The translations under genes and the position numbers were made by a program. The notes beneath the pieces are model-generated. The model saw only the letters and a program-made list of their open reading frames with translations, had not been told where the DNA came from and searched no databases. Shown here in pieces: positions 15,976 to 23,703 of a stretch of 64,000 nt of DNA. The number at the start of each line of letters is the position of its first letter. The first letter of the stretch is position 1. The stretch is from NCBI GenBank assembly GCA_902799705.1, contig CADCBP010000020.1:1-64000 (forward strand). Direction: 5' to 3'. This DNA is from an uncultured Bacteroidales bacterium. GTDB lineage: Bacteria > Bacteroidota > Bacteroidia > Bacteroidales > Paludibacteraceae.

Positions 15976-18348
15976 ATGAGAAAAATTTTATTTACACTTC
16001 TTGGTGCCTTCAGTGCACTTTTCTTTTTACCCAATGTCGTGAAGGCAGAGGATTATACGATTGAAACTATTCCGGCACCGGCAACGCCTGTATTAAGTGC
16101 AGTGCTGCCTTTAGTTCCACAAACTTCTGCTGCATCATCGGTTACTCAGCAAGTTTTTTTGGCGTCTGAGTTAACAGCTTTAGGAGCTTCCTCTGGTGAT
16201 ATCACAGGAATAACTTTTTATTATGGAGGTAAATCCAACACTAATGCCGTTCCTTCGGTTACTCGTTCTCTCAAAATTTTCATTACATCAATAGCGGCAG
16301 ACTCTATAGCAATACATGAAACATCTGGTGCTTATGTTACTAACTATAGAGCTAAGTTTTTGAATCCTGGTACAAGCCCTGTTCATGACGGCTCAATTAC
16401 AACGGAAGCGATTGCAGTCGGCGAAGTTAAACCTTTATCTATTGTTTTCAACTCTTCATTCAAGTGGGATGGTGCCAGCAATATTCTTTTAACAGTTTTT
16501 GATGTGACAAATACTGCTTATTCATCGTCGGAAGCAAATTTACGATTTGTATTAAAAGCCACCGAGCATGCTCGATTTGCGCATCAGTATTGGACGGCAT
16601 CTGGATCAGGGAAGGCTGAAGATTATTTATCGTCTCTTGCAGGATTGGAAGCCTATAGTTATACTTCAGGTTCTACGGGCACTGCAAAAGAGAAACAAGT
16701 TAGAGGGCATTTATGGGTTCCTAAAACCACCTTCACCATTACTCCCTCTGCTGCTCCCGTCATTCCTTCTGTTCCGGAAGATTTGGCGGCAAGCAGTATA
16801 GGTTCTACTTCGGCATCCCTTTCGTGGTCGGCTGTAGATGGAGCAACGAGTTATGATTTATATAATAGCACAAGTATTGATGGAGTTTATGCCAAGTTTG
16901 CCAGTCCTTCCTCCAACTCCTTCGAGTGGTCAGGACTTACTGCCAATACAACCTATTTTGTAAAAGTGGCGGCTGTCAATGACGCAGGTAGTAGTGATTA
17001 TTCCGATCCGATCTCCTTTACTACCTTAGCCCCGCATACCCACGACGGTATTACTTTTGAGCCATGGTCCAATCCCGCTGCGCTGCCTACGTCCGGCAAC
17101 TACTTCCTGAATACTGATGTGGCATTAGGATGGGAGAGTGATGATGTCACTCTTACAGGAGACCTCAATCTGTGTCTGAACGGTCATGAGGCAGATCTCG
17201 CGTTCTTCAAGATTATTGTACCCGATGGTAAGACCCTCGCTATTTTTGATAACGCCGGCGGAGGAAAGATCACCAGTTTCGTGGCAAGTGAAGTGGGTGC
17301 GTTTGATGTAACTGCAAAGGCTCTCATCGTAGTTTACAACAGCGCTGAACTGAATCTGCACCAAGGTATCATTGAGAACACCTATATTCCGGATGAGGAC
17401 GGGCAATCATACGCCATCTATTCCAATGGAACGCTTCGTCTCTCCGGCGATGTGCTCATCAATAGTAATTCGGCGGATATCTACCTGTATGCTTCCAATA
17501 TCATCAGAATCGATGGTGCTATCAACAACTCCGAGAAACATACCATTTGGAAGAACGATGGTATCTTCACTTCCGGATGGTCCACACACATGAGCGGAGA
17601 GAACCCCCGTGACTTTTTCGAGTCAGCCAATCCAGCCAGAGGGGTATGCCTCAAAGACGGCGAGGCGGCTTTGAGAACCGCGCTCAACCTCTCCGAGAAC
17701 TCCAATAATAGTTCTATCGGTACTCACTACAACCAAACTGTTGACGTCAACCTCACCCGTTCGCTGACCCCGTCGCAGTTCAACACGTTCTGTCTGCCGT
17801 TCGCGTTGGATGATGACCAGTTACAGGAGCTCTTCGGCGCGGGCTATGACCTCGAGGAGTTTGTGTCTTCCTCTTTGGAGGGCGATGTACTGAGCCTCGA
17901 GTTCAGCAAAGTGACCTCTCTCGAAGCCGGCAAACCGTACTTGCTCCAGCCCTCCGTGGATGTAGCGAACCCCTCGTTCGAGGGCGTGACGATAACTGCA
18001 ACCGCACCGGCTGACCAGACGAGCGACGCTAATATCTCCTTCCACGGGACTTTTGCTCCTACCGAACTTGCAGGTGGTAACAAGAACCTCCTCTTCCTCG
18101 GTGCCGGCAATGAACTGTTCTGGCCGGAGGCGACCGGTAACCTCAAAGGATTCCGTGCGTACTTTGAAGTCAAAGGTGGTGCAGCCAAAGTGGCTAAACG
18201 CGCACGCATCGTGCAGAAAGGAGAACAGACGCAGGCAATCGATCTTGTGGAGAACCCCAACACCGCACACAAACGTATCATCGACGGACAACTCGTCATC
18301 GAGAAGAACGGCATGATCTTTAATGCCCAAGGTCAAATGGTTAAATGA
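15976..18348 (+). CDS. Secreted FN3-containing protein with beta-helix-like region and short C-terminal tail
   Basis: 790 residues from ATG 15976, which opens a clear Sec signal (MRKILFTLLGAFSALFFL); the open frame upstream to 15802 precedes the promoter. Residues about 262-352 form a fibronectin type III domain (VPEDLAASSIGS ... YSDPISFTT). The following 200 residues have short repeated strands (LNLCLNGHEADL, LAIFDNAGGGKI, YAIYSNGTLRLSG) like a pectate-lyase-type beta-helix. The end (IDGQLVIEKNG...NAQGQMVK) is the tail shared with three other proteins. The first half is more AT-rich than the second. A 56-codon ORF follows 16 nt downstream. Confidence 0.75.
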   Translation: MRKILFTLLGAFSALFFLPNVVKAEDYTIETIPAPATPVLSAVLPLVPQTSAASSVTQQVFLASELTALGASSGDITGITFYYGGKSNTNAVPSVTRSLKIFITSIAADSIAIHETSGAYVTNYRAKFLNPGTSPVHDGSITTEAIAVGEVKPLSIVFNSSFKWDGASNILLTVFDVTNTAYSSSEANLRFVLKATEHARFAHQYWTASGSGKAEDYLSSLAGLEAYSYTSGSTGTAKEKQVRGHLWVPKTTFTITPSAAPVIPSVPEDLAASSIGSTSASLSWSAVDGATSYDLYNSTSIDGVYAKFASPSSNSFEWSGLTANTTYFVKVAAVNDAGSSDYSDPISFTTLAPHTHDGITFEPWSNPAALPTSGNYFLNTDVALGWESDDVTLTGDLNLCLNGHEADLAFFKIIVPDGKTLAIFDNAGGGKITSFVASEVGAFDVTAKALIVVYNSAELNLHQGIIENTYIPDEDGQSYAIYSNGTLRLSGDVLINSNSADIYLYASNIIRIDGAINNSEKHTIWKNDGIFTSGWSTHMSGENPRDFFESANPARGVCLKDGEAALRTALNLSENSNNSSIGTHYNQTVDVNLTRSLTPSQFNTFCLPFALDDDQLQELFGAGYDLEEFVSSSLEGDVLSLEFSKVTSLEAGKPYLLQPSVDVANPSFEGVTITATAPADQTSDANISFHGTFAPTELAGGNKNLLFLGAGNELFWPEATGNLKGFRAYFEVKGGAAKVAKRARIVQKGEQTQAIDLVENPNTAHKRIIDGQLVIEKNGMIFNAQGQMVK

Positions 18349-18364
18349 TTAAACAGTTACGATT

Positions 18365-18535
18365 ATGAAAAAGATAAATATAGCCCTTGAGGCGAAAAAG
18401 CAATATCTCTCTCCATCCACTTCTGCGCAACTCATCACCCACAGCGGTGTTCTGTGCGCCAGCGGAGACAGAGTCGTTTCCAATGTCACTATTCACGGAG
18501 GCGATCAATCAGGAAGCGTGACTGATGCGTTCTAA
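18365..18535 (+). CDS. Small protein (56 aa) downstream of a secreted protein
   Basis: ATG 18365 opens MKKINIALEAKKQYLSPSTS and ends at TAA 18533-18535. The pattern (basic start, YLSPSTSAQLITHSGVLCASGD, acidic/Gly-rich end) is like the small orphan ORFs of about 50 residues often found after secreted proteins in Bacteroidales. The function is unknown. It is followed at once by a strong terminator, which fits a genuine last gene of the unit. Confidence 0.6.
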   Translation: MKKINIALEAKKQYLSPSTSAQLITHSGVLCASGDRVVSNVTIHGGDQSGSVTDAF

Positions 18536-18540
18536 ACCAC

Positions 18541-18576
18541 AAACGCCACCCACAATCGGGTGGCGTTTGATTTTTC
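18541..18576 (+). terminator. Rho-independent terminator
   Basis: AAACGCCACCC at 18541-18551 pairs with GGGTGGCGTTT at 18558-18568, followed by a T-rich run. It ends the 15976-18535 unit. Confidence 0.85.
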
Positions 18577-18657
18577 CTACAAGCCTAATCGGCTGGTAAA
18601 CTGTCTCTGTCCGGCACGAATCGCTAAAACGCTCAAAATCATCACGATACAAAATAG

Positions 18658-18692
18658 ATATCGGAGGCAAGTCAGAGGCAAGTCAGAGGCAA
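18658..18692. repeat. Three GGAGGC/AGAGGC tandem units
   Basis: GGAGGCAAGTCAGAGGCAAG-like sequence, 11-bp period, about three units. A related run on the other strand lies in the leader of the orphan gene at 33416-34093. Confidence 0.6.
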
Positions 18693-18713
18693 TGCCTACT
18701 CAAATTCATCCTT

Positions 18714-18845
18714 TCATTCTTTCACTTTAGCCATGCGGCGGAGGGTGAAGCCAATGTAGAGTGCGGCGAGGAGGGCGAAGAGGATGAATGGTGTCTCTCC
18801 GCCGGGTGAGGCGTCCTCAATCACTCCGATTCCCCCTGCTAACAT
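18714..18845 (-). CDS. Small membrane protein (43 aa)
   Basis: ATG 18845 to TGA 18714. The sequence has a short acidic/Gly-rich start (GVIEDASPGGET), one hydrophobic helix (PFILFALLAALYIGFTL) and a basic end (RRMAKVKE). Such short single-pass proteins with a PGG-type motif before the helix recur in Bacteroidales; I do not know a function. It is downstream of the coiled-coil gene on the same strand, after an 88-bp gap. Confidence 0.45.
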   Translation of the reverse strand: MLAGGIGVIEDASPGGETPFILFALLAALYIGFTLRRMAKVKE

Positions 18846-18933
18846 AGTCGGTTAGTAAGCCGGACAAGAAAAGAGCCGCACTTTTGTGTTCTAAAATTCG
18901 GCTATAGGGGGGGATAATATTACCAATAATTTT

Positions 18934-19827
18934 TTATTTTTTCAATTGGAATGGGAAAGAGCCGATGAGGTTGCCGTCGCAGAAGAAGTCGATGGTATAG
19001 AATCCGGCTTCGATGTCGTCGATGGGCCAATAGCAGGTGCCGTTATAGTTCTCTCCGCTGTACTCTATTTGCTGCACGAGGGTATAGTTGATCTCCTGAT
19101 TCTCGAAGGGGAAGAGTAGGTTATTGTCTTCTCCGAGGAGGTCACCGTCGGGTTCTGTGATACGTGCGTAGAGGTTCTTCATCCCCGGAGCGCAGGTGAT
19201 ATTCTTCGCGATGACGAAGTCGAACTGGAGTTTGCGTATCTGTCCTTTGATGCGTGTTTTCTTGTCTCGTTTGTTGAGAGTGGTGACGGAGCAGGAGGTC
19301 ATTTCGAGCATGGCGGCTCGTGTGACGGTCTCAGAGAGTTGCGAGTTGAGCGTTGAGAGTTGGGAGTTCTGCTCTTTAACCTGTTGGTTCTCCTGGCGCA
19401 CCTGGATATTCTCGGCCGTGAGTCGTTTATTGGTGGCGTTGAGGCTGTCTATCTGACGCACATAGTCTTTCATGACGGCGCGCACGGTAGCGAGTTCTTT
19501 CTTCAGTTCGGCGATACGGCGTGCGTTGGAGGCTTTGGTCTGACGCAGTTCCTCGAGCAGGTCCTGTACGCGTTGTTGTTCTCGGCTGAGGAGGTCCTGT
19601 AGGCTGTCGTTGCGGATATCCATGTTCCGGTATCCGTCGAACTGGATAGCGAGGTCTTCGTATTCCTCCTGCAGTTCCTCTTTCTCGATGGTCATTTGCT
19701 CGACGAGTTCGTTGAGTTCCGTATGTTGGTTCCAATAGAGATAGCCTAATACGCCGAGTGCGGCAAGCAGCATGGCGAGAATGATCCAGAGGATGGTGGA
19801 GTTGTTCTTTTTTGTTTCTTCTGTCAT
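18934..19827 (-). CDS. Membrane-anchored coiled-coil protein
   Basis: 297 residues. One transmembrane helix at about 10-32 (LWIILAMLLAALGVLGYLYW) is followed by a long coiled coil (about 36-165) and a C-terminal beta-rich domain (KTRIKGQIRKLQFDFVI, LYARITEPDGDLL, YWPIDDIEAGFYTIDFF). It is a conserved Bacteroidales hypothetical type with no known role; the layout suggests an envelope scaffold with a periplasmic or extracytoplasmic sandwich domain. The gene start overlaps the murF stop by 4 nt. The SQLSTLNSQLS segment of the coil is encoded by a near-tandem repeat (about 19326-19366). Confidence 0.7.
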   Translation of the reverse strand: MTEETKKNNSTILWIILAMLLAALGVLGYLYWNQHTELNELVEQMTIEKEELQEEYEDLAIQFDGYRNMDIRNDSLQDLLSREQQRVQDLLEELRQTKASNARRIAELKKELATVRAVMKDYVRQIDSLNATNKRLTAENIQVRQENQQVKEQNSQLSTLNSQLSETVTRAAMLEMTSCSVTTLNKRDKKTRIKGQIRKLQFDFVIAKNITCAPGMKNLYARITEPDGDLLGEDNNLLFPFENQEINYTLVQQIEYSGENYNGTCYWPIDDIEAGFYTIDFFCDGNLIGSFPFQLKK

Positions 19828-21041
19828 AATAAAGGAATAACTTTTTCTAATTGATTGCTTCGACTGCCTTTGAGCAGTATTCTATACCCGTTGAGGGGTT
19901 CTTTTTTCAATGCTTCGCAGAGTGCGTCCACGTTGTCGAAGACGGGATAAGGAGCGGTTGTCTCTTTGTACTCAGGTCCGACGAGCAGCACCTTGTCCGC
20001 CTTGCGTTCCAGGAGCATGTTGACGATGTTCTGGTGCTCAAGATGGCTGTATTCGCCGAGTTCGCGCATGGCGCCGAGGATATAGGCCTTCGGCATTGGA
20101 GATTGGAGATTGGAGATTGGAGATTTGTGATTTGTGAAAGCCTCTATGGCCGCCTGCATGGAGGTTGGGTTGGCGTTATAGGCATCGACGACGACGGTGT
20201 TGCGCTCTGTCTGCATGAGTTGTGAGCGGTTGTTGGAGGGGATGTAGGCGCGGATGGCTGCTAATCCTGCTTCGCGGGACACGCCGAAGAACTCTCCTAC
20301 GCACAGTGCCGCCGACACGTTCTCGGCGTTATAGCCGCCAACGAGATGCGTGCCTTGCGGCATAGAGCCTGTCGGATAATGGACAATGGACAATGGACAA
20401 TGGACAGTTTTCTTTTGCGCATCGTCAAGCATCTTCTTCAAGTAGGTATTATCTTCGTTTTGGAAGATGGTGCCGTGATGCTCGATGAGGAAGTCATACA
20501 GTTCGGCTTTGGTGCGCATGACTCCTTCGAAGGAGCCGAATCCCTGGAGGTGCGCCCGTCCGACATTGGTGATGAGACCGTAGTCGGGTTCGGCTATGTC
20601 CACGAGTTCTTTGATGTCCCCGGGATGCGAGGCTCCCATCTCGACAATCGCCATCTCGTGCGCACGCGTGATACTTAATAAGGTAAGCGGTACTCCGATC
20701 TGGTTGTTGAGGTTGCCCTGCGTATAATAGAGGTTATACTTTGTGGCGAGCACCGCCGCGCAGAGCTCTTTGGTTGTTGTCTTGCCGTTGGTGCCGGTGA
20801 TGCCGAGGATGGGCAGTCCTAACTCCCTCCGCCAGGCACGGGCGAGATCCTGGAGGTCTCTTAAAGCGTTCTCGCCGGAGATGATATATGCGGCACCATC
20901 GGCTTTCGCCTGGTCGACGAAGTCATTGCCGTCGAAATGTTCACCCTTGAGCGCAACAAAGACAGAGCCGGAAGTGACCTTCCGGCTGTCTGTTGTGACA
21001 TGTAAGGATTCCTTATTTTTTATTAGGAAGTTCCAGTCCAT
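19824..21041 (-). CDS. murF: UDP-N-acetylmuramoyl-tripeptide--D-Ala-D-Ala ligase (MurF)
   Basis: 405 residues. ATP-binding loop GITGTNGKTTTKE at 80-92; the NNQIGVPLTLL and EMGASHPGDI motifs and DAYNANPTSM are typical of MurF. It adds D-Ala-D-Ala to the peptidoglycan precursor in the cytoplasm. Two loop segments, VHCPLSIVHYP (DNA 20376-20407) and HKSPISNLQSPM (20097-20125), are encoded by GGACAAT and GGAGATT heptamer repeats and look like in-frame expansions. Its start overlaps the end of the MFS gene by 29 nt. Confidence 0.92.
   Translation of the reverse strand: MDWNFLIKNKESLHVTTDSRKVTSGSVFVALKGEHFDGNDFVDQAKADGAAYIISGENALRDLQDLARAWRRELGLPILGITGTNGKTTTKELCAAVLATKYNLYYTQGNLNNQIGVPLTLLSITRAHEMAIVEMGASHPGDIKELVDIAEPDYGLITNVGRAHLQGFGSFEGVMRTKAELYDFLIEHHGTIFQNEDNTYLKKMLDDAQKKTVHCPLSIVHYPTGSMPQGTHLVGGYNAENVSAALCVGEFFGVSREAGLAAIRAYIPSNNRSQLMQTERNTVVVDAYNANPTSMQAAIEAFTNHKSPISNLQSPMPKAYILGAMRELGEYSHLEHQNIVNMLLERKADKVLLVGPEYKETTAPYPVFDNVDALCEALKKEPLNGYRILLKGSRSNQLEKVIPLL
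20097..20125. repeat. (GGAGATT)n repeat inside murF
   Basis: Four units of GGAGATT in coding sequence; the same unit occurs in menA (6765-6799). Confidence 0.8.
20376..20407. repeat. (GGACAAT)n repeat inside murF
   Basis: Four units of GGACAAT in coding sequence. The same unit in reverse orientation appears between ansA and pepD near 60524-60541. Confidence 0.8.
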
Positions 21042-22416
21042 AACCTTTCCGTTTATCCTCTACCTTCAGGGCGAGACTCAGCAGGAAAGCGAGTACGCCG
21101 AAGGATGCAAATACGATCATCGGCACGAGATATCCGTTGGTAGCGACGCGCAGCTTGCCGATGAGCAGCGGCACGAGGCACAGTCCTACGTTCTGCACCC
21201 AGAAGATAAGGCAATACGCCGAACCTAACACTTTCTCATCGATGATCTTCGGCACGGACGGCCACATCGATGCGGGCACGAGCGAGAAGCTGACGCCGAG
21301 GATGAGAATAGTGATCAGTGCCAATGTCTTGCTCGGATACGCAGGCAAGACGAACGCGAAGACGCAGTGACAGGCGATCATGATGACCGCGCCGAGGAGC
21401 ATCATCGACGCTCCTTTGCCCTTATAGTCGATGAACGCGCCGAGGAAAGGCGTGAGCACCATCGCCAGTATCGGGAACCACTTGAACAGACCTGCCGCTT
21501 CGGTATTGGTGATGCTCAGCGTCTCCTCCAGGAAGTTCGTTGCGAAACGCTGGAAGGGGAAGATAGCTGAGTAATAAAGCACGCACAGCAATGCGATGAT
21601 CCAGAACATCTTCGAGCTGAAGATCTGCTTGAGGTCCGATACATGGAACTCATCAGAGTCATTTACCATTTCGTCATTTACCATTTGGTCATTTATGCAC
21701 TGCTGATCAAGCGTTTTGTCCATGATGGTGAAGACGAAGAAATTGAGCAGTCCGATCACGAGCAGCGCCGACGCGAAGAGCAGCGGAGCTACGATGGAGT
21801 TGGTGCCATCGACGGCAAAGCGCTCACTGAGCATTGGAGCGAGCCACATGGCGGCGAACACGCCGAGACGCGCAATCGCCATCTCCAAGCCCATCGCCAA
21901 CGCCATCTCTTTGCCTTTGAACCACTTTGCGAGGATCTTACTTACCGTCGTGCCTGCCATCTCGCATCCGCAACCGAAGATCATGAAACCGAACATCGCC
22001 AGTTTGGCGCTACCCGGCATAGCGGGCCACCAGGCATTCAGCCATTCTACGGTATTGGCCTCCGGCCAGGAGATACCCCAGAACTTAATCGCGGCACCGA
22101 TGACCATGAGACTGGCACTCAACAGGCCCGTGAAGCGTACACCCATCTTGTCGAGGATGATACCCGCGAGGATGAGGAAACCGAAGACATTGAGCAGGTA
22201 TTCTCCGGCAGCGTACGTACCGAAGTCACCGCGGTCCCAGTTCAGGCTCTCTTCCAGCAGCGAAGCCAGCGGAGAGAGGATATCGACGAACATATACGCG
22301 AAGAACATCATCGATGCCACCAGCACCAATACCGCCCATCGCGCCACCGCACTATCGCGGAGAGTCTTTTGGAGTTTTTCTACCATAAAGTCATTTACCA
22401 TTTGGTCATTTACCAT
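21013..22416 (-). CDS. MFS transporter
   Basis: 467 residues with about 12 membrane helices. The GMGLEMAIARLG-type stretch and the DKMGVRFTGLLSA loop near 90 fit the major facilitator superfamily; the substrate is unknown. The N-terminus reads MVNDQMVNDFMVEKL and the central cytoplasmic loop carries INDQMVNDEMVNDS. Both are encoded by the 15-bp unit (ATGGTAAATGACCAA) that also fills the DNA upstream of the gene. The true start could therefore be a later ATG of the repeat, for example the one at MVEKLQ. It lies between the two OmpH genes and murF in the long envelope operon. Confidence 0.85.
   Translation of the reverse strand: MVNDQMVNDFMVEKLQKTLRDSAVARWAVLVLVASMMFFAYMFVDILSPLASLLEESLNWDRGDFGTYAAGEYLLNVFGFLILAGIILDKMGVRFTGLLSASLMVIGAAIKFWGISWPEANTVEWLNAWWPAMPGSAKLAMFGFMIFGCGCEMAGTTVSKILAKWFKGKEMALAMGLEMAIARLGVFAAMWLAPMLSERFAVDGTNSIVAPLLFASALLVIGLLNFFVFTIMDKTLDQQCINDQMVNDEMVNDSDEFHVSDLKQIFSSKMFWIIALLCVLYYSAIFPFQRFATNFLEETLSITNTEAAGLFKWFPILAMVLTPFLGAFIDYKGKGASMMLLGAVIMIACHCVFAFVLPAYPSKTLALITILILGVSFSLVPASMWPSVPKIIDEKVLGSAYCLIFWVQNVGLCLVPLLIGKLRVATNGYLVPMIVFASFGVLAFLLSLALKVEDKRKGYGLELPNKK
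21655..21700. repeat. 15-bp MVNDQ repeat inside the MFS gene
   Basis: Copies of (ATGGTAAATGACCAA) on the - strand encode the central-loop insertion INDQMVNDEMVND. Confidence 0.8.
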
Positions 22417-22613
22417 TTAATCATTTATTTGGTCATTGAGCTATTTGTGGATTTGCCATATGACCATTTATTCTTTTTCTTCAACCATTCTGCCTTTTTC
22501 TTCTCGTACTCGGCATAATGGGATTCCAAATAGCCGTCAGCCATAAAGTCATTTACCATTTGGTCATTTACCATTTAATCATTTATTTGGTCATTTACCA
22601 TTTGGTCATTTAA
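22385..22613. repeat. Duplicated 15-bp-unit repeat block upstream of the MFS gene
   Basis: A block of about 52 bp starting CATAAAGTCATTTACC occurs at 22385-22437 and again, unchanged, at 22542-22594, followed by more units to 22613. The first copy encodes the N-terminus of the MFS protein and the end of the 39-codon ORF. Confidence 0.85.
22425..22544 (-). CDS. Small charged protein (39 aa), MADGYLE-type
   Basis: ATG 22544 to TAA 22425: MADGYLESHYAEYEKKKAEW, then KKK-rich sequence. The start resembles a family of tiny Bacteroidales proteins (MADNYLEKKMEEY-type, sometimes labelled dehydrogenase for no good reason). Its last residues come from the neighbouring repeat block, and it ends 8 nt before the MFS start. 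Function unknown. Confidence 0.55.
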   Translation of the reverse strand: MADGYLESHYAEYEKKKAEWLKKKNKWSYGKSTNSSMTK

Positions 22614-23097
22614 TTCCCAGTTCTTTCTTGACTGCGGGAGTAACATCTTTGGCGTCAGCGCCGACGTGTACCATCGCTGCGGAGTCGAAGATATAGGTGT
22701 ATGCCTCGCGCTCGCCTACGGCCTTGATAGCTTTAGCCATGCGCTCGTGAACCGGCGTGAGCAGTTCCTGCTGTTTCTTCTGGATGTCTTGCTCGGCAGT
22801 CTGATAGAACAACTGGATACGTTGCTGCATCTCCTGCAACTCCTGCTGGCGGATCTGCTTTACAGCGTCTGCCATAGTTGCTTCCTGAGCCTGATAATCC
22901 TGGTATTTCTTCTGAAACTCCTCGTTCATCGAAGCCAATTGATTCTCGTACTGTGCCTGAATGGTGTCCATCTGCAGTTTAACCTTGGCTACTTCCGGCA
23001 TCTGAGCGAACAACTCCTGCGTGTTAATGTGACCGAATTTCTGTGCGCTGACTGCCATCGGCAGAATCAGCATCATTGCGATAATAATCTTTTTCAT
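22606..23097 (-). CDS. OmpH/Skp-family periplasmic chaperone
   Basis: 163 residues: Sec signal peptide (1-18), then KFGHINTQELFAQMPEV, the typical Skp opening strand, and a long coiled-coil arm (about 45-125) rich in Gln and Lys, ending in a helper strand. Skp trimers hold unfolded outer-membrane proteins in the periplasm. It is the second of two tandem copies next to bamA, which supports a role in barrel assembly. Confidence 0.9.
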   Translation of the reverse strand: MKKIIIAMMLILPMAVSAQKFGHINTQELFAQMPEVAKVKLQMDTIQAQYENQLASMNEEFQKKYQDYQAQEATMADAVKQIRQQELQEMQQRIQLFYQTAEQDIQKKQQELLTPVHERMAKAIKAVGEREAYTYIFDSAAMVHVGADAKDVTPAVKKELGIK

Positions 23098-23129
23098 TTC
23101 AAATTTATGATTTATGATTTATGATTTGT

Positions 23130-23648
23130 TTATTTGGCGCCAAGTTTCATCAGTACCTGGTCGGAAATGTCGAGTTTGGAGGACATGTAAATCAATGCGG
23201 GATCCGCCGAGCGGTCTTTGACGATGTCGATACGCTTCTCGCTCGCCAGGTCCTGTATGGCATTGTATATCTCGTCCTGTATGGGTTTGATCAACGCTTC
23301 GCGTTTCTTGTACAGTTCACCGTCCTGTCCGAAATACTTGCGTTTGAGTTCCAAGACCTCCTGCTCTTTCTTGACGATCTCATCTTCGCGCTGCGCCCGC
23401 ATGGTCTCGGAGAGGAAGATCTGCTCGGTTTGGTAGTTGGTTGCCATGACGCGTGCTTCCTGTTGCATCGCGTCCACTTCTTTCTGCCAGCGCTTGGAGA
23501 GCATGGTCAACTGTTCGTTCGCCTGCTCGTACTGAGCCAGGTTCTTCAGGATATACTGCATGTCGATATAAGCTATCGACTGATCCTTTGCAAAAGCCGT
23601 GCCACAGATTAGCAGGGCTGCGAATAAAAGTATACTAATTTTTTTCAT
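23130..23648 (-). CDS. OmpH/Skp-family periplasmic chaperone
   Basis: 172 residues: signal peptide (1-20), IAYIDMQYILKNL opening, coiled-coil arm about 45-130, and a closing stretch DPALIYMSSKLDISDQV. It is the first of the two tandem OmpH paralogues downstream of bamA. The gap to bamA (23649-23703) carries a TTATTACG octamer repeat at 23665-23690. Confidence 0.9.
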   Translation of the reverse strand: MKKISILLFAALLICGTAFAKDQSIAYIDMQYILKNLAQYEQANEQLTMLSKRWQKEVDAMQQEARVMATNYQTEQIFLSETMRAQREDEIVKKEQEVLELKRKYFGQDGELYKKREALIKPIQDEIYNAIQDLASEKRIDIVKDRSADPALIYMSSKLDISDQVLMKLGAK

Positions 23649-23664
23649 TGCTGTTACTATTTTT

Positions 23665-23690
23665 CGTTATTACGTTATTACGTTATTACG
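23665..23690. repeat. (CGTTATTA)3 octamer repeat
   Basis: Three tandem octamers between bamA and the first ompH gene. Confidence 0.85.
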
Positions 23691-23703
23691 GGATTGCGAA
23701 GGG

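Noticed and set aside
21643..22518. 291-codon open frame antisense to the MFS transporter
   Set aside because: Shadow frame, dominated by His/Glu-rich low complexity from the repeats.
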